64,000 nt of DNA from Odiellus spinosus (taxonomy: Eukaryota > Arthropoda > Arachnida > Opiliones > Phalangiidae), in NCBI GenBank assembly GCA_963920705.1, contig OY987237.1, positions 16,770,601 through 16,834,600 of the forward strand. Reading direction: 5' to 3'. The position numbers were made by a program, and so were the translations under genes. The notes under the pieces are model-generated. The model had not been told where the DNA came from. It did no database searches and saw only the letters and a list, made by a program, of their open reading frames with translations. Shown here one piece after another: positions 36,501 through 49,559 of the stretch. Position 1 is the first letter of the stretch; each line of letters begins with the position of its first letter.

Positions 36501-39500
36501 ATCGCTCGTTGAAAGTTGATTTAACTTAGATTAGAGCTTGTACGAGTTAGGAGGGAAGGGGTGGGCCAACTGGGGGAGAGGGGGGGAGTTATGAGATACG
36601 CGCGGAAACAGAAGCCATGTAGGACCAAAAGTGAAGGGGTATACGGTATATTAAAGTTTTTTTCGGAAACTGGCGCAGCTGCGGCCCGTGGGACTAGCAC
36701 GCATCCGACAATAATAAACTATAGTACAGGAACGCGGAGGCACCTACCAATTATACGAGTATATCTTTTTTTAACGAGCCCGATTCAAATTAACCAATTT
36801 ACGACTTACGAGAACGGGCTACCGTTATAACGCGTCATTCCGTCTACGTAGTTACTATCCCCGTACCCAGGGAGTTCTTCCGAAACAAAATAGACAATTT
36901 CAATGATAAACGCTCCCCCTGGCAACCAACTTCGATACTACTTAGTCCCTCGGAGTTTCGACTGCTAAATCGGGTCTAGCGGACGAAATTCCTAAAGTTT
37001 ATAAGTATAGTACCGCGGTTCATTGGCAGGAGGCGCGTCTATCGTTGTTGTTTTAATAAGCACTTCTAGGGAGCCAGGAAATAATTAACTTATGGCACGC
37101 TGTTCTTTGTTAATTCTCGGCAAAACTCCTCGAATCGTCGAGCGAAGTTTTAGTATTTATTTAAATTCGTTAGTTGTTTTATTTTGACTGAAATTCAGGG
37201 TCTTTCTGTTCTTTTTCTTTCGTCGTTATTATCACGGATGCCCCTTCCTCCTTGGCCAGGCTATAGTTCGTTCCCCCCGTCTATAGAAAACTATTATGGT
37301 TGTTGTAACGGCGACGGCGGCAGACTCTCTATAGCTAATGCATTCAGTCACGTCATTCAAATTCGTAGAAATAAAAACACGCGTATACTAGCGGGGCTAT
37401 GACGTAACGATAGTAATTTAACGTTAATCCCCCCCCCTTTCTCCCCAACTTGGTTGTTTCGCCATCAAAACTTTTGTTGACGTCCGTAGACGCGGAGAGA
37501 AGAGAGAACTTAGACAGAAGGTACAATCGCGTCATTTTCTACAAATTGTTTAGGATCGTTTTCTGACACCGAGACTAGATACGGATCGATCGTCGCGAGT
37601 GGGCGTGTCGACGTCTCTGTCCTGAAAATATTTAATCCCGATCAAATCCCGTCTTTCGTTCGAAACTAATCACGTGACCGAATTGTATAATTTCAATATA
37701 GACCCGTTTTTTAATCTTCAAATTATAATTATAATCCGTAACTAATTTTTGCAAAAACCAAAAATGGTGATAGTTCGGTAACTTTTAACGTAAGAAAATT
37801 AGTAACAAAATTGGTTAAGATCGTATAAATTATTATATTGGTCAAAGATGTCCGGGAAAATTGGTCAAGAAAATTCGCGGGTATTGTGGAATAATAAAAT
37901 TGGGCCAAACTCGAATTATCGTAGAATAAGTTAAAAAGAAAAATTTTCAAGCATTTAAATTTAAACAATGTAAATTAATATCCGGGTTAATGTAATTTCG
38001 CCTTATTAAGACTTAATTGCAATTTCTTTTATTCTTCTTATTTAATTATTTGCGCTTCGAGGGAATGTCAGTTTTCAAAAGGGTTAATCGTTCAATTATA
38101 AAAATTCGAGGAGCTATTTTAAAGCCCAGTTCGCTATAGAGTTTGAACCGATAATTCTGTCAAAACGCGTTAGACATTATATTTTTGAAGATTTATAGGC
38201 GGGAACGTGTGGGGTGCCTAAACAATAAAGTAATCGAATTAAATATCAATTGGGAGATCAATCGGTTCCATCGAAGCGAAACCCCCTCCCCCCTTGCCCG
38301 ATGCACGCTGATAATCGATTACTTAACAAATTCAAAATCGTTTGGAGTTTTCAATGGCAACAAAGCCTGATTGTATCGCGTAATTCCCAGGAAGAAATAG
38401 AGATTTTGGACTGACTCCAAAAGGACCAAAAGGGCCAAAACCAAACATTTATAATGTGGATTAATAACCAATTTATTGGGGGTTAATTTATTTAAAATTA
38501 AAACCTATAATCTGAATAGAAATTAGTTTTTTTACATTCAATTTACGCTAATATCTCTTAAGCTACCTCCACACGCAATCGATTTTTATCGATATTTAAA
38601 TCGCTCGGAATCGTTTTAAATTCTTATTTTCTATAGAGTTAATAATAATCATTTTGAAAATTGCTTAATTACGCGGTATTTTACAGCGTAATTTACCGTT
38701 AATTACAAAATAATTTTCACGAAAATCTTGACCATTTGAGTTTGTATGGAACGGTCAAAGTGACTCGGAGGTGAAAGAAGACATTACGATGTCCTTGAGG
38801 ACTCCAGACACGAATATATATTGAAAAGTTAAACTTTGACCTCTTTTAGCAATTTTGCATTTTTAATATAAAATGTTTTAAATTCTAATTTACCTTATAT
38901 TACCGGAACAAACTGCAAATTACCATTACCGGATTACCCCTGTAATTTCCCGCGTAAATTACCAATTTAGATCACTTATCTTGATCCTCGAAATTCGATA
39001 ATTATTTTTTATATTGATTTCAAATGATTATTATTAGCTATCATTTGATTAAAAGGGGCGATCGTAATTTTTCTTCTATAATAGTGACGTAACGAATGAC
39101 CGAGTGATGTAATAGCGACCCCTAATGGATAATAATGTCATATAATAAACGGATCTGTTTAGATAAATGCCGGAGTAACTATAAGTTATAGACAGGTAGG
39201 CGATTGCGGTTAACTGGCGCGTTTGCACGTACTCTTATCTACGTGCCGAGCTGGCGTGTCGCGTTCGAGCCCAAATTGACCAGCACCTACCTATATTAAA
39301 GGGAAAATGAAATAACATTTATTTACTTGATTCGAGGTTAATTTTGGAAATTGATCAAAATAAAAATAAAAAAAAACACTTTTTTAATTTTTATAATTTT
39401 GGAAGGCGTGGAATATCTACCAATTTTTTGGGTCATTTTCACCGTCATGAAAAAAACATTTTCCTTACGAAAAAACAGTGACTAGAGACTCTTGGAAAAA

Positions 39501-39980
39501 AATGTGTTTGCGGGCAGCCACTAGCGCTTTATAGTTGGACACGCACGTACGACCAGTGATTTTAAATTTGAATTTGCGTAAGATCGACTCACGTAGCGAG
39601 CGAGAGTAATAATAAATATTATGACTTTTTGTTACATAATATCAATTTTCTGGGTTTTATATTACAGTATAAATCTATAGTTTCCACTAAATTTGTTTAA
39701 CTTTATTTGTTAGTTCTTCTATCATTTGCCTGGCGCCCTGTTTTGGCCGTTAGAGGACCCTTATCAACATACACTATGTTTTGTTGTTCATATTTATCCA
39801 TTAAAGATATAGACAGGGTCCATCGCTAATTGTCCTAGGTGGAAACTACGCTTTCGCGCCTAGATACGTTTTTATCAATTCTACCAAAGTTACGGGAACA
39901 CTCTCAAAAATAGGTTATAGGTTAGTTTGGGAGAAATTGGAATTGGGAGAATTGTTTTTGGGTTAAATTGAGTACGTCAA
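33550..39980. other. AT-rich non-coding stretch, no gene seen
   Basis: Very AT-rich, with (att)n near 33935, T runs near 34820, and a C9 tract at 37429. Frames at 36561-36830 and 37184-37402 have no supporting signals. Confidence 0.6.
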
Positions 39981-39989
39981 CGCTTGACG

Positions 39990-40440
39990 AAGTTACCGGC
40001 GAAGCTTACGAGCGTTGAAAATATCGTTAAAAATCTCTTAATCGAGGTGTTTCGAAGCATTCCGAATTGTTGGTCCATTGAATCTCGAACGCGATTTTGA
40101 AAGCGAAAACGCGGTTGTCTCGAGTCCGAACTTGTCGCGGTTTTTCCATAAAAGTTGTATCTATTTGTCGCGGCGCGAGTATTTAGTCGTATTGTCGGTA
40201 CGTGACGCGGTGGCGGCGGTGATGGTGGGATCCATTAGTCTCGGCCCGATGCTCTTCTAATCATCATCTTCCATGGTATAGCGTGCGCGCGTCAACCACG
40301 CGGAAGCCGGCCGAGTCATTTTTTCGCATCCCGTCGCCGCGTCTCGTCTCGTCATCGACATTCAACAACCCTCCCCAAAAACATCCATCGCGTCGTCGTC
40401 GCCATCGAGTCCCATTCGCGACCTTAACAACCTTAGAAGT
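39990..40440. other. GC-rich island, possible promoter or minus-strand leader
   Basis: CpG-rich stretch in AT-rich surroundings. On the minus strand two short ATG frames follow each other: MGLDGDDDAMDVFGEGC, whose TGA overlaps the next region, then MSMTRRDAATGC... of about 42 codons. The + strand frame 40078-40260 has no ATG. No splice site of quality supports an exon. Confidence 0.2.
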
Positions 40441-41953
40441 CACCGAATCCGGATAGAAAATCTCCGCTACTCAATGATAATATTAATCCCTTCGGAGCGT
40501 ATGACGTTACAAATGATATTTCAATGTTTTTGTCCGCGTCCCGAAATGGCAGGATGGCAGGATGTTTACGACTAATGAGATTTTGATCGCGGTATCGCCA
40601 CGCTATCTTAACTAATATTTTAATTATTATTTAATGGCCGACGAGGTGTTGAAGTAATTTCCCAAAACTATAAGGACCTTTAATAACTAATTAATAATAC
40701 ATTTTAGAAAATAAAGAGATATTAACGACAAATACGAAAATTAATCGCTATACCGATCATTTATATACCGGGATTAAACTAAAAAAAGGACTCGTATGAC
40801 CGTGTAGAAATAGGCGGGAAAATTGGTTCTGACCTTTGAGGGCGCCGCGTTGAAACTATACGACTAAATTGCAATTATCAAACGTATTGATTTAGGCGCG
40901 TTACCATTTTCTAATTCAAAATAAAACATTTAACGCGAATATCAATAGATCGGTTATGAAATGAAATATTCATTACGTATCACAACGGTCCAGTAATATC
41001 CCTTCGCAAATTCAAAGATCAATCGGACATTTTAGAATAATTATCAGAGATTTCCCGTAGGAGTATGCCTAAGTATAGTTTTTCTTATCGGACAACTATC
41101 CAGTGACCCCCTCTCAAATATGACGAGTCGCGGGATCTTTATCGGACAATGTCCAGCGTCCCTTCCTTATTTCCGTCCCTAGTAATGGTGTTTTTCTTTG
41201 GACTTCTTCGCCCGCTCCATGAGCACTCCGAAACGAGTCTAAATAAAAACGCCATAAGGTCGCGGAGTTTTTGTTTAGACGTATTCTCTCTCAACCTTAG
41301 AATGGGTTATCATTGTAACGTTTAAACGCGGGCTACGACGTTATTTAATAATTGGAAAGAGGTGGCGATATTGAAAAATAAAAGAATATTACGTTTATTA
41401 CTTTAAATGGTTCGCGTTCGGAATATTAATTAGTTCCTTCGAAACGTAAAATCAAGAAGAAATAAAGTTTAATATTCCGTAAATGATTTAAGACGAGGAT
41501 TCCCGATAAATTTATTCGGCGTAACTTTTAATCGGATACGGATTTGATACGGGTTAAAGAGCTACTTAAACCATCTTGTAATTAAGAAATACAATTATTA
41601 TAATCCAATGGGATCTAGTTTAAATTAAATTTCAAATCATATTTAATTATATTTTCGTTTTCGAAGAATATTCGAAAAAATTCTCATTAATTATAATAAG
41701 AAATAGTTTGATTCTATACTTAAACTTAATTGATAAAATTAAGCGCTCGATTCGCTAGTAATTACCATTTTTTACTAATTAATTGTACATAGAGGTCTTA
41801 GAGTTTGAACAAGATAATTAACAAATATTTGAATAATTAATTTATGACAATAATCGGGTAAAAATTAATTTATTTCCCTTGGATAATTTCAAATTTTGAA
41901 TGGTATAAGATATCCTCCGTTGGCTTAGCCTGTAATTTCATTTACAAAATCAA

Positions 41954-41954
<1 letters not shown>

Positions 41955-42003
<49 letters not shown>
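41955..42003. repeat. (ATT)16 microsatellite
   Basis: An uninterrupted ATT run of 49 bases in AT-rich non-coding DNA. Confidence 0.98.
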
Positions 42004-42944
42004 GCGCGTTACGTATAAGGGTGTAAATAATTTTTTAATCAAATAAGGTTTTGGTAAGAAATGATTGTAATTCTATTAAAAGGCGAGGTTTTCGTATTAG
42101 ATGTCGATAGGATGGGCGGGTGGAATCCAGGAGGGATGAGAATCAATTAAAGCCTAAATGAGCGAATTTCGTAAGGAGTATAGACCCTACCCTAATATAA
42201 AGGCCCAGTATATAAATAGCCTCGAAAGTAGAAAAAGCCGAAAAATGTATTTAAATGGTCGTTCTCGCGCGATAAGTGTCGGTACGCCGATGGAAAATTA
42301 ATGTAGCTACTCTCTCTCTCTCGCTCTTTCATTTCGCCTCATTTCTTATAATATAATAGCGCGATAAACGGCGCGTTTTAAAAACAAAGTAGGTATACGT
42401 ATCTAAAGCCGAAACTCGACTACGAAGCGCGGCTCTAGAGCTTCCAGCCCGCCGAGGACCGGTTTTTAAAAACTTTCCTCTCTCTCTCTGATCTCGGAGC
42501 TTATTAAAAATGTACGCGGGCCGAATTCGAGCCACGATCCCCCAAAAAAACGCCAGTCACGATCGTGTTCCAGGCCTTCGCGGTTTCGGTTTCGCCGAAC
42601 AAACTATATTTCGGCCGTAGCTCTTCGTTCATTTCGCTGGCAAAACTAGCATCCTCGGATTCATCTCGCCTTGACTGTCTCTCCGATTTGACTAACTAAC
42701 TATAAGGGGATTCCTTTTAGGGTTTAGCCCCGACCACGCGGGATATAAGAACGCATTTTAAGCACGTTTCGCTCCGCGGTTTTAAGCCAAAAGATCGAAC
42801 TCACGAAAATTGCCTTTTTTTTTTATTTTTAAATGATTCGAAATTTAAAGGTCAACTATCATACTTCAATAATAATAATAATAATACATAGCACGAGGTT
42901 TAATCTGATTTAAGATAGGTTTATTGAAGTGATAACTTCTTCAG

Positions 42945-43057
42945 ACGAGGCGTAATTAATCCGGTTTAATCATATTTAGTCTCGGGTTTATTGAACTAAG
43001 AAGGATAAGTATAAACCTCGATTAAATGTGATTAAACAGCGCCTAATTACGCCTCGT
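42945..43057. repeat. Imperfect inverted repeat, about 46-bp arms, short loop
   Basis: The arm at 42945-42990 (acgaggcgtaattaat, gtttaatcatattta, tctcgggttta) pairs with 43012-43057 (taaacctcgattaaat, gattaaac, taattacgcctcgt). The loop is about 21 nt. Several mismatches and a small gap occur. A foldback MITE or long hairpin is the likely reading. Confidence 0.75.
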
Positions 43058-46000
43058 TTCAAGAGAGTGTAAGGCGATGTTCATCATTTGAAAGTTCATT
43101 ATTTTAACAAAACCAATTCTTAATCATTTGAAAAACGGGCCTTCGGATCATGTATAACGCGTTTTCCAATAAATTGAGAGCGGGTTAACTATTAGCACGG
43201 ACTAGGGTAGATAGTGTTTAAAGATTTGAGGTTCAATCGTGTAGTAATATCGAGAGTCTAAGAAACGCGTCAATAGGGGTCATTGGGGTCAGTCAAAGGT
43301 GGGTGGGGGATAATCTTTCTCGGGCAAAGGGCTGAAAGAAAATGGCGAAACCCACGGAGAAACTGGTTAACTTAATACAAGTATTGTTTAAAATGAAATG
43401 AAATGATAATATAACGTTATCAAAGTCGTAACTCGACGTACGCGTACGATTTCTTAAATTTTATTTTAATTTGAAATGGAAGTATAAGGTAGGGTTTCCC
43501 TTTGACGAAGATTCCGTAGACGTTAAGAATGTAGGCGAAAATGGCTGAATTAGACCCCGAGGCTCCCGATCGAAGAAATATTCTCTATAAGGGCTTCTAA
43601 GCGAGCTATTTACTCTACGACGCTGGGTATATTCGAAAGATATACGTACATACCCGCGTGCTAGCTTAACGTTTTTGTTTTTAAGGAGAAAATTGTCCGA
43701 AGCGGCGGCGAGCGTAAACGTGAGGTTCACGATTCTCATTTTTGGGGATCTGTTTTTTTTTTGTTGGCTATAATACCTCGAGTAATTACGTTTAAGCCCG
43801 CACGCCTTGGATACGCTATTTAAATATAGTTATAGTTTATATTATATTGGGTCAACGGGTCAGACACCGTCGCGTTCGATCTATACGCGCAAACCGATAC
43901 AAATACTCCATTAATACGATCAGTGGATCCCCCTAAAATATAATCATCTAATATTTATAGTTAAGAGCTAATGAAGGAAATTAAATACGAAGCCATTAAG
44001 TCTAATCGCTATCATTTAGCTACCAGTATTTATCCGTATTGAACGCGAATAGAGCCACCGTTAATTATTGAAAATGAACTAATCTTTATTGATTTAAAAC
44101 TTTAAAAAGAACACCTCGTTTTAATCAAACATTCCAAAGTTCATCGCTTCTTTATCAAATTAAGTTTTTTGCTCCAAGGTTGCCCCCCCTGACACCCATT
44201 ATGTTTTCGTAAAATTAATTTTCTAGGGGAATTAGAATCGCGTTAAACACGACGTTCAGTTCATAACTGTACCATGCTAGCGCGTCGAAGGAATAAATTT
44301 TTATATTGTTTTGAAATAATTTTTAATTGTTTGTTTAAAACATTTTAAATATAAATAGAATTATGGGACACGAACTCGAATGGTTCAAATTATTATAGTT
44401 TGTAAAATGGGCTAGATTTATCTTGGATTAATTAACCAATTAATTTAACCAAATCAAATAGACCAAATTTATATCTATAATTTAAATTAAATTTAAAATT
44501 TTAATCTATTAACCAATTATAATGGTCAGTACTCGAAACATTTATTAAATATTTGAATGTTTTTTTTAAAAACCTTCTTATCCAAAGTACAATTAAATCC
44601 GTAATCCGTTTTTCCAGCCCCCATTAGCGATGTCGAGTTATTGAACTTAAATATGAACATCTGTTATTATATAGCGCGTTCGCCCGGGCATCGCTTATAT
44701 TAACTTTTAGCACGCTAATTCCAATTTGAACTCGAATTAACTATTTTAAACTTTATTTACTTTATCAGCGTTCGTAAGTTCGCGCAAAATTTATTGAAAA
44801 GTGATTAATTTAAAATATTCTTAATTAATTAATGATACGAGATCCTTAACGTCACGCTTAATTCGGACCTAAAAGACCCGACCGGTCCGAAATCTCAATT
44901 AGGCAACGCGTATATTTAATAAACTTTATTTTCTTAATTAACCACGAAGTATCGCGGCTCGTACACGAATTAAATATTATATAATTTTACCTATAAACTG
45001 AGTTAAGTTGTTTTTTGGACCACGAGTCGCGCCAGGAATGAGAACGAATTTTTATATCCGTTAAATTCCAGCACCAGATTCCAAAAAGTTAAACTTCAAA
45101 AGCTGTTAACCGCGTGAAGTTTTTTGGGGTCTTTGTCGGTATTAAAAAGTTGGAAAGTTGTTAAAAAGTTTAATTATATTTCGGCCCTTTAGAACTGGTG
45201 ACGCGGGGGAATCGGGGTGGACCAAATGTCCTCGTAAAACCGCTAGCTACACCATAGCGCCCATCGTACTCGATCGTGCACGGTGTCTAGGAGGAATTTT
45301 CTTTGATAAATCCAAAAACACATATAGGGGTCATTTTTAGCGTCTTCGCACCCGGGCAATATAAAAACTCGTAATATCTGGAGTTATCCAACGCCATGTA
45401 GCGTGGGTTTGTCGGGCCTCGGCTCTTTATCCGAGGACGGTATTAGCTCTAGTTGTTGACTCGGCAGTGAGCCGAAGCTCCGAACCACTTAATATCTTTC
45501 AATGGCCGCGTAATTGGACATCGCCCGCGCGGAGGGAACCATTTTTTTACGAGCGTACTTTATACCATACCCCGCGTGGCTTAATTCAACCTTAAGACCT
45601 GGATACGTCCTGGGATATGGAGAGTATATAGGCGCCTTCCGAGTCCCCGTCGGTCATAGCGCGTTATAAACCGAGGAAGAATGGAATGACCCTCAAATGT
45701 TCTACCACGGATAATAGAATTGTAATTAGTACTGTCTCCCATCCACTTTCTCCAAATGTCTCTTAATTATAACTTATATTAATCATTTGTTCTCTCGATT
45801 GCAATTTTCAACAATGTTTATTTACGTTTTTCCATAGATTATCGAAATATTCCAGGCTTTTAGTCGACTTTATAAAATTCCATAGACTGATTTTAAATTA
45901 GTTTTAAATTAAGATTAGTTTATTTAAATTAAAATATAAATAAGTTTAGTGACTGATAATTAGACCTATATTATTAATTAGAATAGTTTCTTGCTTGTAT

Positions 46001-46393
46001 AATTAACCGCGTTTAAAATTGTCGTTTTTTTATAGTGGTAAATAGAATGACCCCTTGTTCGGAAGGTCAATAAATTCCCGCCAAATTCGAATAGGAGTTG
46101 TCGATCCGAAATGTCACTGTCGCGGTAAATTGGGGAAAAAGCGTGCCAATCTAAAATCTACGTGTAAATTTCGTGTTGATAAAAATGTAAGGTGTTTTTA
46201 CCTTTCATGGTTTCGATCTTATCTCGCGTCGGCTGCTTATTATCTAGTTGTCAACGCGATTTCAATTAGGAGTACTCCCGGAGGTTGGGTTATTACGCGT
46301 TGAGAATTCGAATCAGTCGTCGTTGGTCGGAAGTGGCCCGATTATAACGATCGCGTTCGGGGTGGACTAAAATATAGACTGGTTTTGCCTTAC

Positions 46394-46818
46394 CTGCATG
46401 GCTTTGGCGTTTTACTAGCGGTATTATTTCCCCACCGGCGGTAGCGGCGGCGTCTCACTGGGTTCCGTTTTATTTTAAGAACCTCTAGTATCGGAGGAGG
46501 AGGCGCGTTCGAAGCCTTTCTTCGTGGGTGGACCCGGGCTATAACGGGGGTCCGTTTATCAATAGCGTCTACGAGTAGCGGGATCCTTGGAATACCCGCG
46601 GCGCGCGCCGGTGCACCCCATCTTCTAAACCGCGTCAATCCGTCGTTGCCACGGACAACCAGATCTCTTTTTATCGCCACACCAAATTTTCCTCGCGGCA
46701 CCCTGGCTCCCTTTTTTTAATCTTTTGTTTTTGTTGTTTAACTTATTTTTTCGCGGTTTTATGAAAGGCGCACGACGGTTGGGCGCGCTGCGTTCTTCGC
46801 GAGTATTCGCGTCGCACT
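46394..46818 (-). other. Candidate minus-strand first exon, unidentified gene
   Basis: The exon would run from the Inr at 46818 to a strong donor CAG|GTAAGG (last exon base 46394). GC-rich leader. The last ATG, at 46399, has the favourable context aaagccATGC and gives only M-Q before the donor, so coding might begin there with most protein downstream. An earlier ATG opens a short upstream frame (MGCTGARRG..., 20 codons). A frame of about 103 codons is open across it but has no ATG and a basic, low-complexity product. Gene identity unknown; no downstream exon was recognised. Confidence 0.35.
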
Positions 46819-46850
46819 GAACTTCTCTATGGAGGCGATATTTTGTAGGG
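46813..46850 (-). promoter_or_regulatory. Candidate minus-strand core promoter (TATA-like + Inr)
   Basis: On the minus strand, TACAAAATATC starts at 46847 and an initiator TTCAGTGC has its A at 46818, a spacing of 29. The flanks are GC-richer than average. A strong donor follows 424 bases downstream on the same strand, which supports a real first exon. Confidence 0.45.
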
Positions 46851-46859
46851 AAAAACGCT

Positions 46860-49404
46860 GTAGGAAAGGCCTAGTGTTTTCTCTATTTTCGACCCACCCC
46901 GCTCGTCTCCCTTTTCGGCGCCACCAGCCCCCTTCCCCACCTCGGGGGTATTTCGATTCTTTCCGCCATTATTTTATAGCGTTCCCCTTAATTTTTATAT
47001 CCCCTCTTTGACTCGGGATCGAATTTGATATCCCGCGCCACTGCCACCACTCTTCCAGAGAAAGAGAGAGAGATTACAGCCAGACTTAGCTCGGAGCCAA
47101 TAGCGGATTAGACTGTTGGTCTCGCTATCTCTCCTATCTGGTTTTACTTTCCGCCCTTTCGGGGCAGCCATCGTCGCCGCTAGAGAGAGACACGATACGA
47201 CGACAGTCCCAATGACACCAAATTCAAATCGAGAAATACATTAGAACATTCTATTCCGGGTTTGACATCCTCCCAAATTATTCGCTACCCTCGTATTTGG
47301 AGGCGCTACAATAATGGTCCGCTACCCTCGGAGATGGTCCCTTTATCTAGGTTAGGTTAGGGTTTGTCCGCTTTCCTCGAAGATACCCTCTTATAGAACC
47401 CTTCATCCCTAAGGTTGGTCCTTTATCTTCGGAGATACCTTTGGAGTGGACCATAGTCCGACGGAGTTATAATCCGATTTGGTTTACTATTCCATGACCT
47501 CTTGGTTACTTCGCTACATTTCTACTACAGTAGCTATTTGACTCAGTGAAATTGTTTCGCCCCCAATCGAGCTCTGGCTAGCCTTTTTGCAAACCCATTT
47601 TGTAATATCATTCTTAGATGGTACGAATTTCCACTCAATTTAGGGCCATTTTTTTAGGAAACATTTGTCGAATGTTTAACTAAATCTGAAATAAATTTGA
47701 TAAAATTCCGGTCTCGGGTTTCCGTGGTCCAATAACTCCGTGACCCAATGTTAAAAAGGGAAAAGACGAAGCTCGCGTCGGTAAATGATGGGCTAGGAGG
47801 GGCTCGGGCTGGTTCCCGAAATGTATACGAGTTATTTTCACTCGGCCGTTTAATCATAATTATTTGGCGAATTCGTGTCAATTTTATTATCTCGTTATAT
47901 TAGCGGGTTGGTTGCGTGGCGCGCTCTTTTTTCTAATCCCGGCTCGACCCCCACTCGCCTCGCTACGAGGCGTATTACGAGAACCTAATGGAAATTATTG
48001 GTTTCTAATTGAATAAGTATAACCTGGCTGCAGCCATATTCCCGAGCCGTGATCACTAACGGCGTTATAGGCCTAGCTACGACCAGATACGCGACGCCCA
48101 CTTTACATAGTTCCTAAAAGAAGCGTTTTGGTATGCAACGCGCGTGCCCGACATTACATTTTCGCTTTCTCCGAGAGAAAGAGAGACTCCGAGAGAGTTC
48201 TACCCTACAGACTCGAATCATCTAGAGATTACGTCACTTAAAAAACGTATCCACCCTTCCCTTAAAACAAAATTACGTCATACGACGTACCCCAACTTTG
48301 TTAGCGATGAAAACTTAAACGGACTCGGATTAAGGACAGTTTCATCTTGAGTGGACAGCGCGCTCGAAAGCTCTATTCTCCCTTTAGTGTCTAAGACGTA
48401 GGATCAATAGAGATGGTATTTATCTCGCTAATTACCAATTGAAGACTGTAACGGAGATACCCTTAAACTTCGTATCAATTTGAATTATCTTTAAATGCAA
48501 ATTTAATTAGACACTAACGTAACACGGGGCGCGTTTTGTTTGCCAAACTAATTAGCATCTGCTTGCCAAAGATTTTTACCTTGGACGTTGGTGTCCGAAA
48601 CGTACTAATTAAAAATTTCCCCCGCTAATTTATTTATTTTCTAGTCAAATTAATTTAATCGTAATTATCGCGTTTAGTTATTTCTAAAATTTTCTTTATA
48701 TAAAAACATTGTTTTCCAAAATATTGGTAACCGCCTTTAAACAATTATGTATTAAACTATTTCTACTCCTTTGAAATTATTATTACTCCAAGTATTCCAA
48801 AATTTGTTTCTACTCCGCCTCTTATATATCCTTGTTAATTTTATACGATTTAGCCCTAGGAAAGAATAGTTATTAGCGCTAGAGAATGGACCACTTCTCT
48901 AATATAAAACAAATATATTTTTGGTGTTAAAATTGTTTATTAGAACCGCGCCGAGTATTATAATTCTATTATTAATAATTTTTACGTTTCAATTAAGCGT
49001 TTAATTTAGTTATACCACATCGAAAAGGCTTAATTTAGTTAAAATTAAAAAATTTGTACGGGAAGGGCTGGACATTTAGAGTTGGCAACCCTGCCGGCTT
49101 CATACGATCGGAGACGTCCAGACGGAAGAGTAGTTAGGCTTAAGAAAATCTTTATATTGACACGTTTTATAGTAAAATTTGAAGATTCTCCCCGAATTAA
49201 AGGTAAAAATTAAGCGTGCTACAGTTAACTAAATATCTGTACGTTATTTTGACGAAATTTCCGCCCTTAATTAATTAAGTACATAATTATTGAGACGTAA
49301 TAATGTTAAGCCTAAAGCTAAGCGTGTACCATTAACCCATGCTGATATTTGATATTCTAATTATATTAAAGAATGGATCAGCTGTCGCCACGAATCGTTT
49401 TAAA
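46860..49404. other. Intergenic region between the minus-strand promoter and OLA1
   Basis: A gccaatag CCAAT box at about 47097 followed by a GC-rich, pyrimidine-rich patch to 47230 could be a + strand promoter for an OLA1 5'UTR exon. The local repeat at 47281-47460 lies just after it. The rest is AT-rich and empty. Confidence 0.4.
47281..47460. repeat. Degenerate repeat of ggtccgctaccctcggagat blocks
   Basis: Related blocks occur as ttcgctaccctcgtattt, gtccgctaccctcggagat, gtccgctttcctcgaagat and ggtcctttatcttcggagat, spaced by about 30-60 bp. The family is local to this stretch; no frame is preserved. Confidence 0.5.
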
Positions 49405-49447
49405 TGTTTATATATCAGTATTAATGTCGCTTTCTTCTTTCAGTTTT
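49405..49447 (+). promoter_or_regulatory. Candidate OLA1 core promoter (TATA + Inr), or 5'UTR splice acceptor
   Basis: TATATAT begins at 49409 and an initiator-like TCAGTT has its A at 49442, a TATA-to-start spacing of 33. This would give a 17-nt 5'UTR. The same bases, ctttcttctttcag at 49430-49443, also read as a good 3' splice site, in which case a non-coding first exon lies further upstream. The pyrimidine-rich start resembles the TCT-type initiator of translation genes. The two readings cannot be separated from sequence alone. Confidence 0.45.
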
Positions 49448-49458
49448 AAGAATCAATA

Positions 49459-49559
49459 ATGCCACCGAAGAAGAAGGAGGATGATCAAGAAACCCCGGCG
49501 TTACTCGGTCGAGTCGGCACGAACTTGAAAGTCGGGATTGTAGGATTACCAAATGTTGG
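49459..49559 (+). CDS. OLA1: OLA1 coding exon 1 (start codon exon)
   Basis: The exon has 101 nt: 33 codons plus GG. The ATG lies in the context caataATGc and opens [10 protein letters not shown], the normal animal OLA1 beginning, so the start is secure. The 3' end is a strong donor, GG|GTAAGT, giving a phase 2 intron that splits the codon for G34 inside the P-loop (GLPNV-G-KST). The preceding ctttcttctttcag is either a 3' splice site of a 5'UTR intron or part of the initiator of the gene. Confidence 0.93.

Larger units (their letters stand above)
40441..46380. other. AT-rich non-coding stretch, no gene seen
   Basis: Contains the (ATT)16 run, CT-rich stretches near 42310 and 42478, and the 42945-43057 inverted repeat. 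If the minus-strand promoter at 46818 is real, this would be its intron or gene body, but no exon was recognised. Confidence 0.55.

Noticed and set aside
47349-47365. Telomere-like aggttaggttagggtt
   Set aside because: Only about two and a half units, embedded in a different local repeat; far too short for a telomeric tract.
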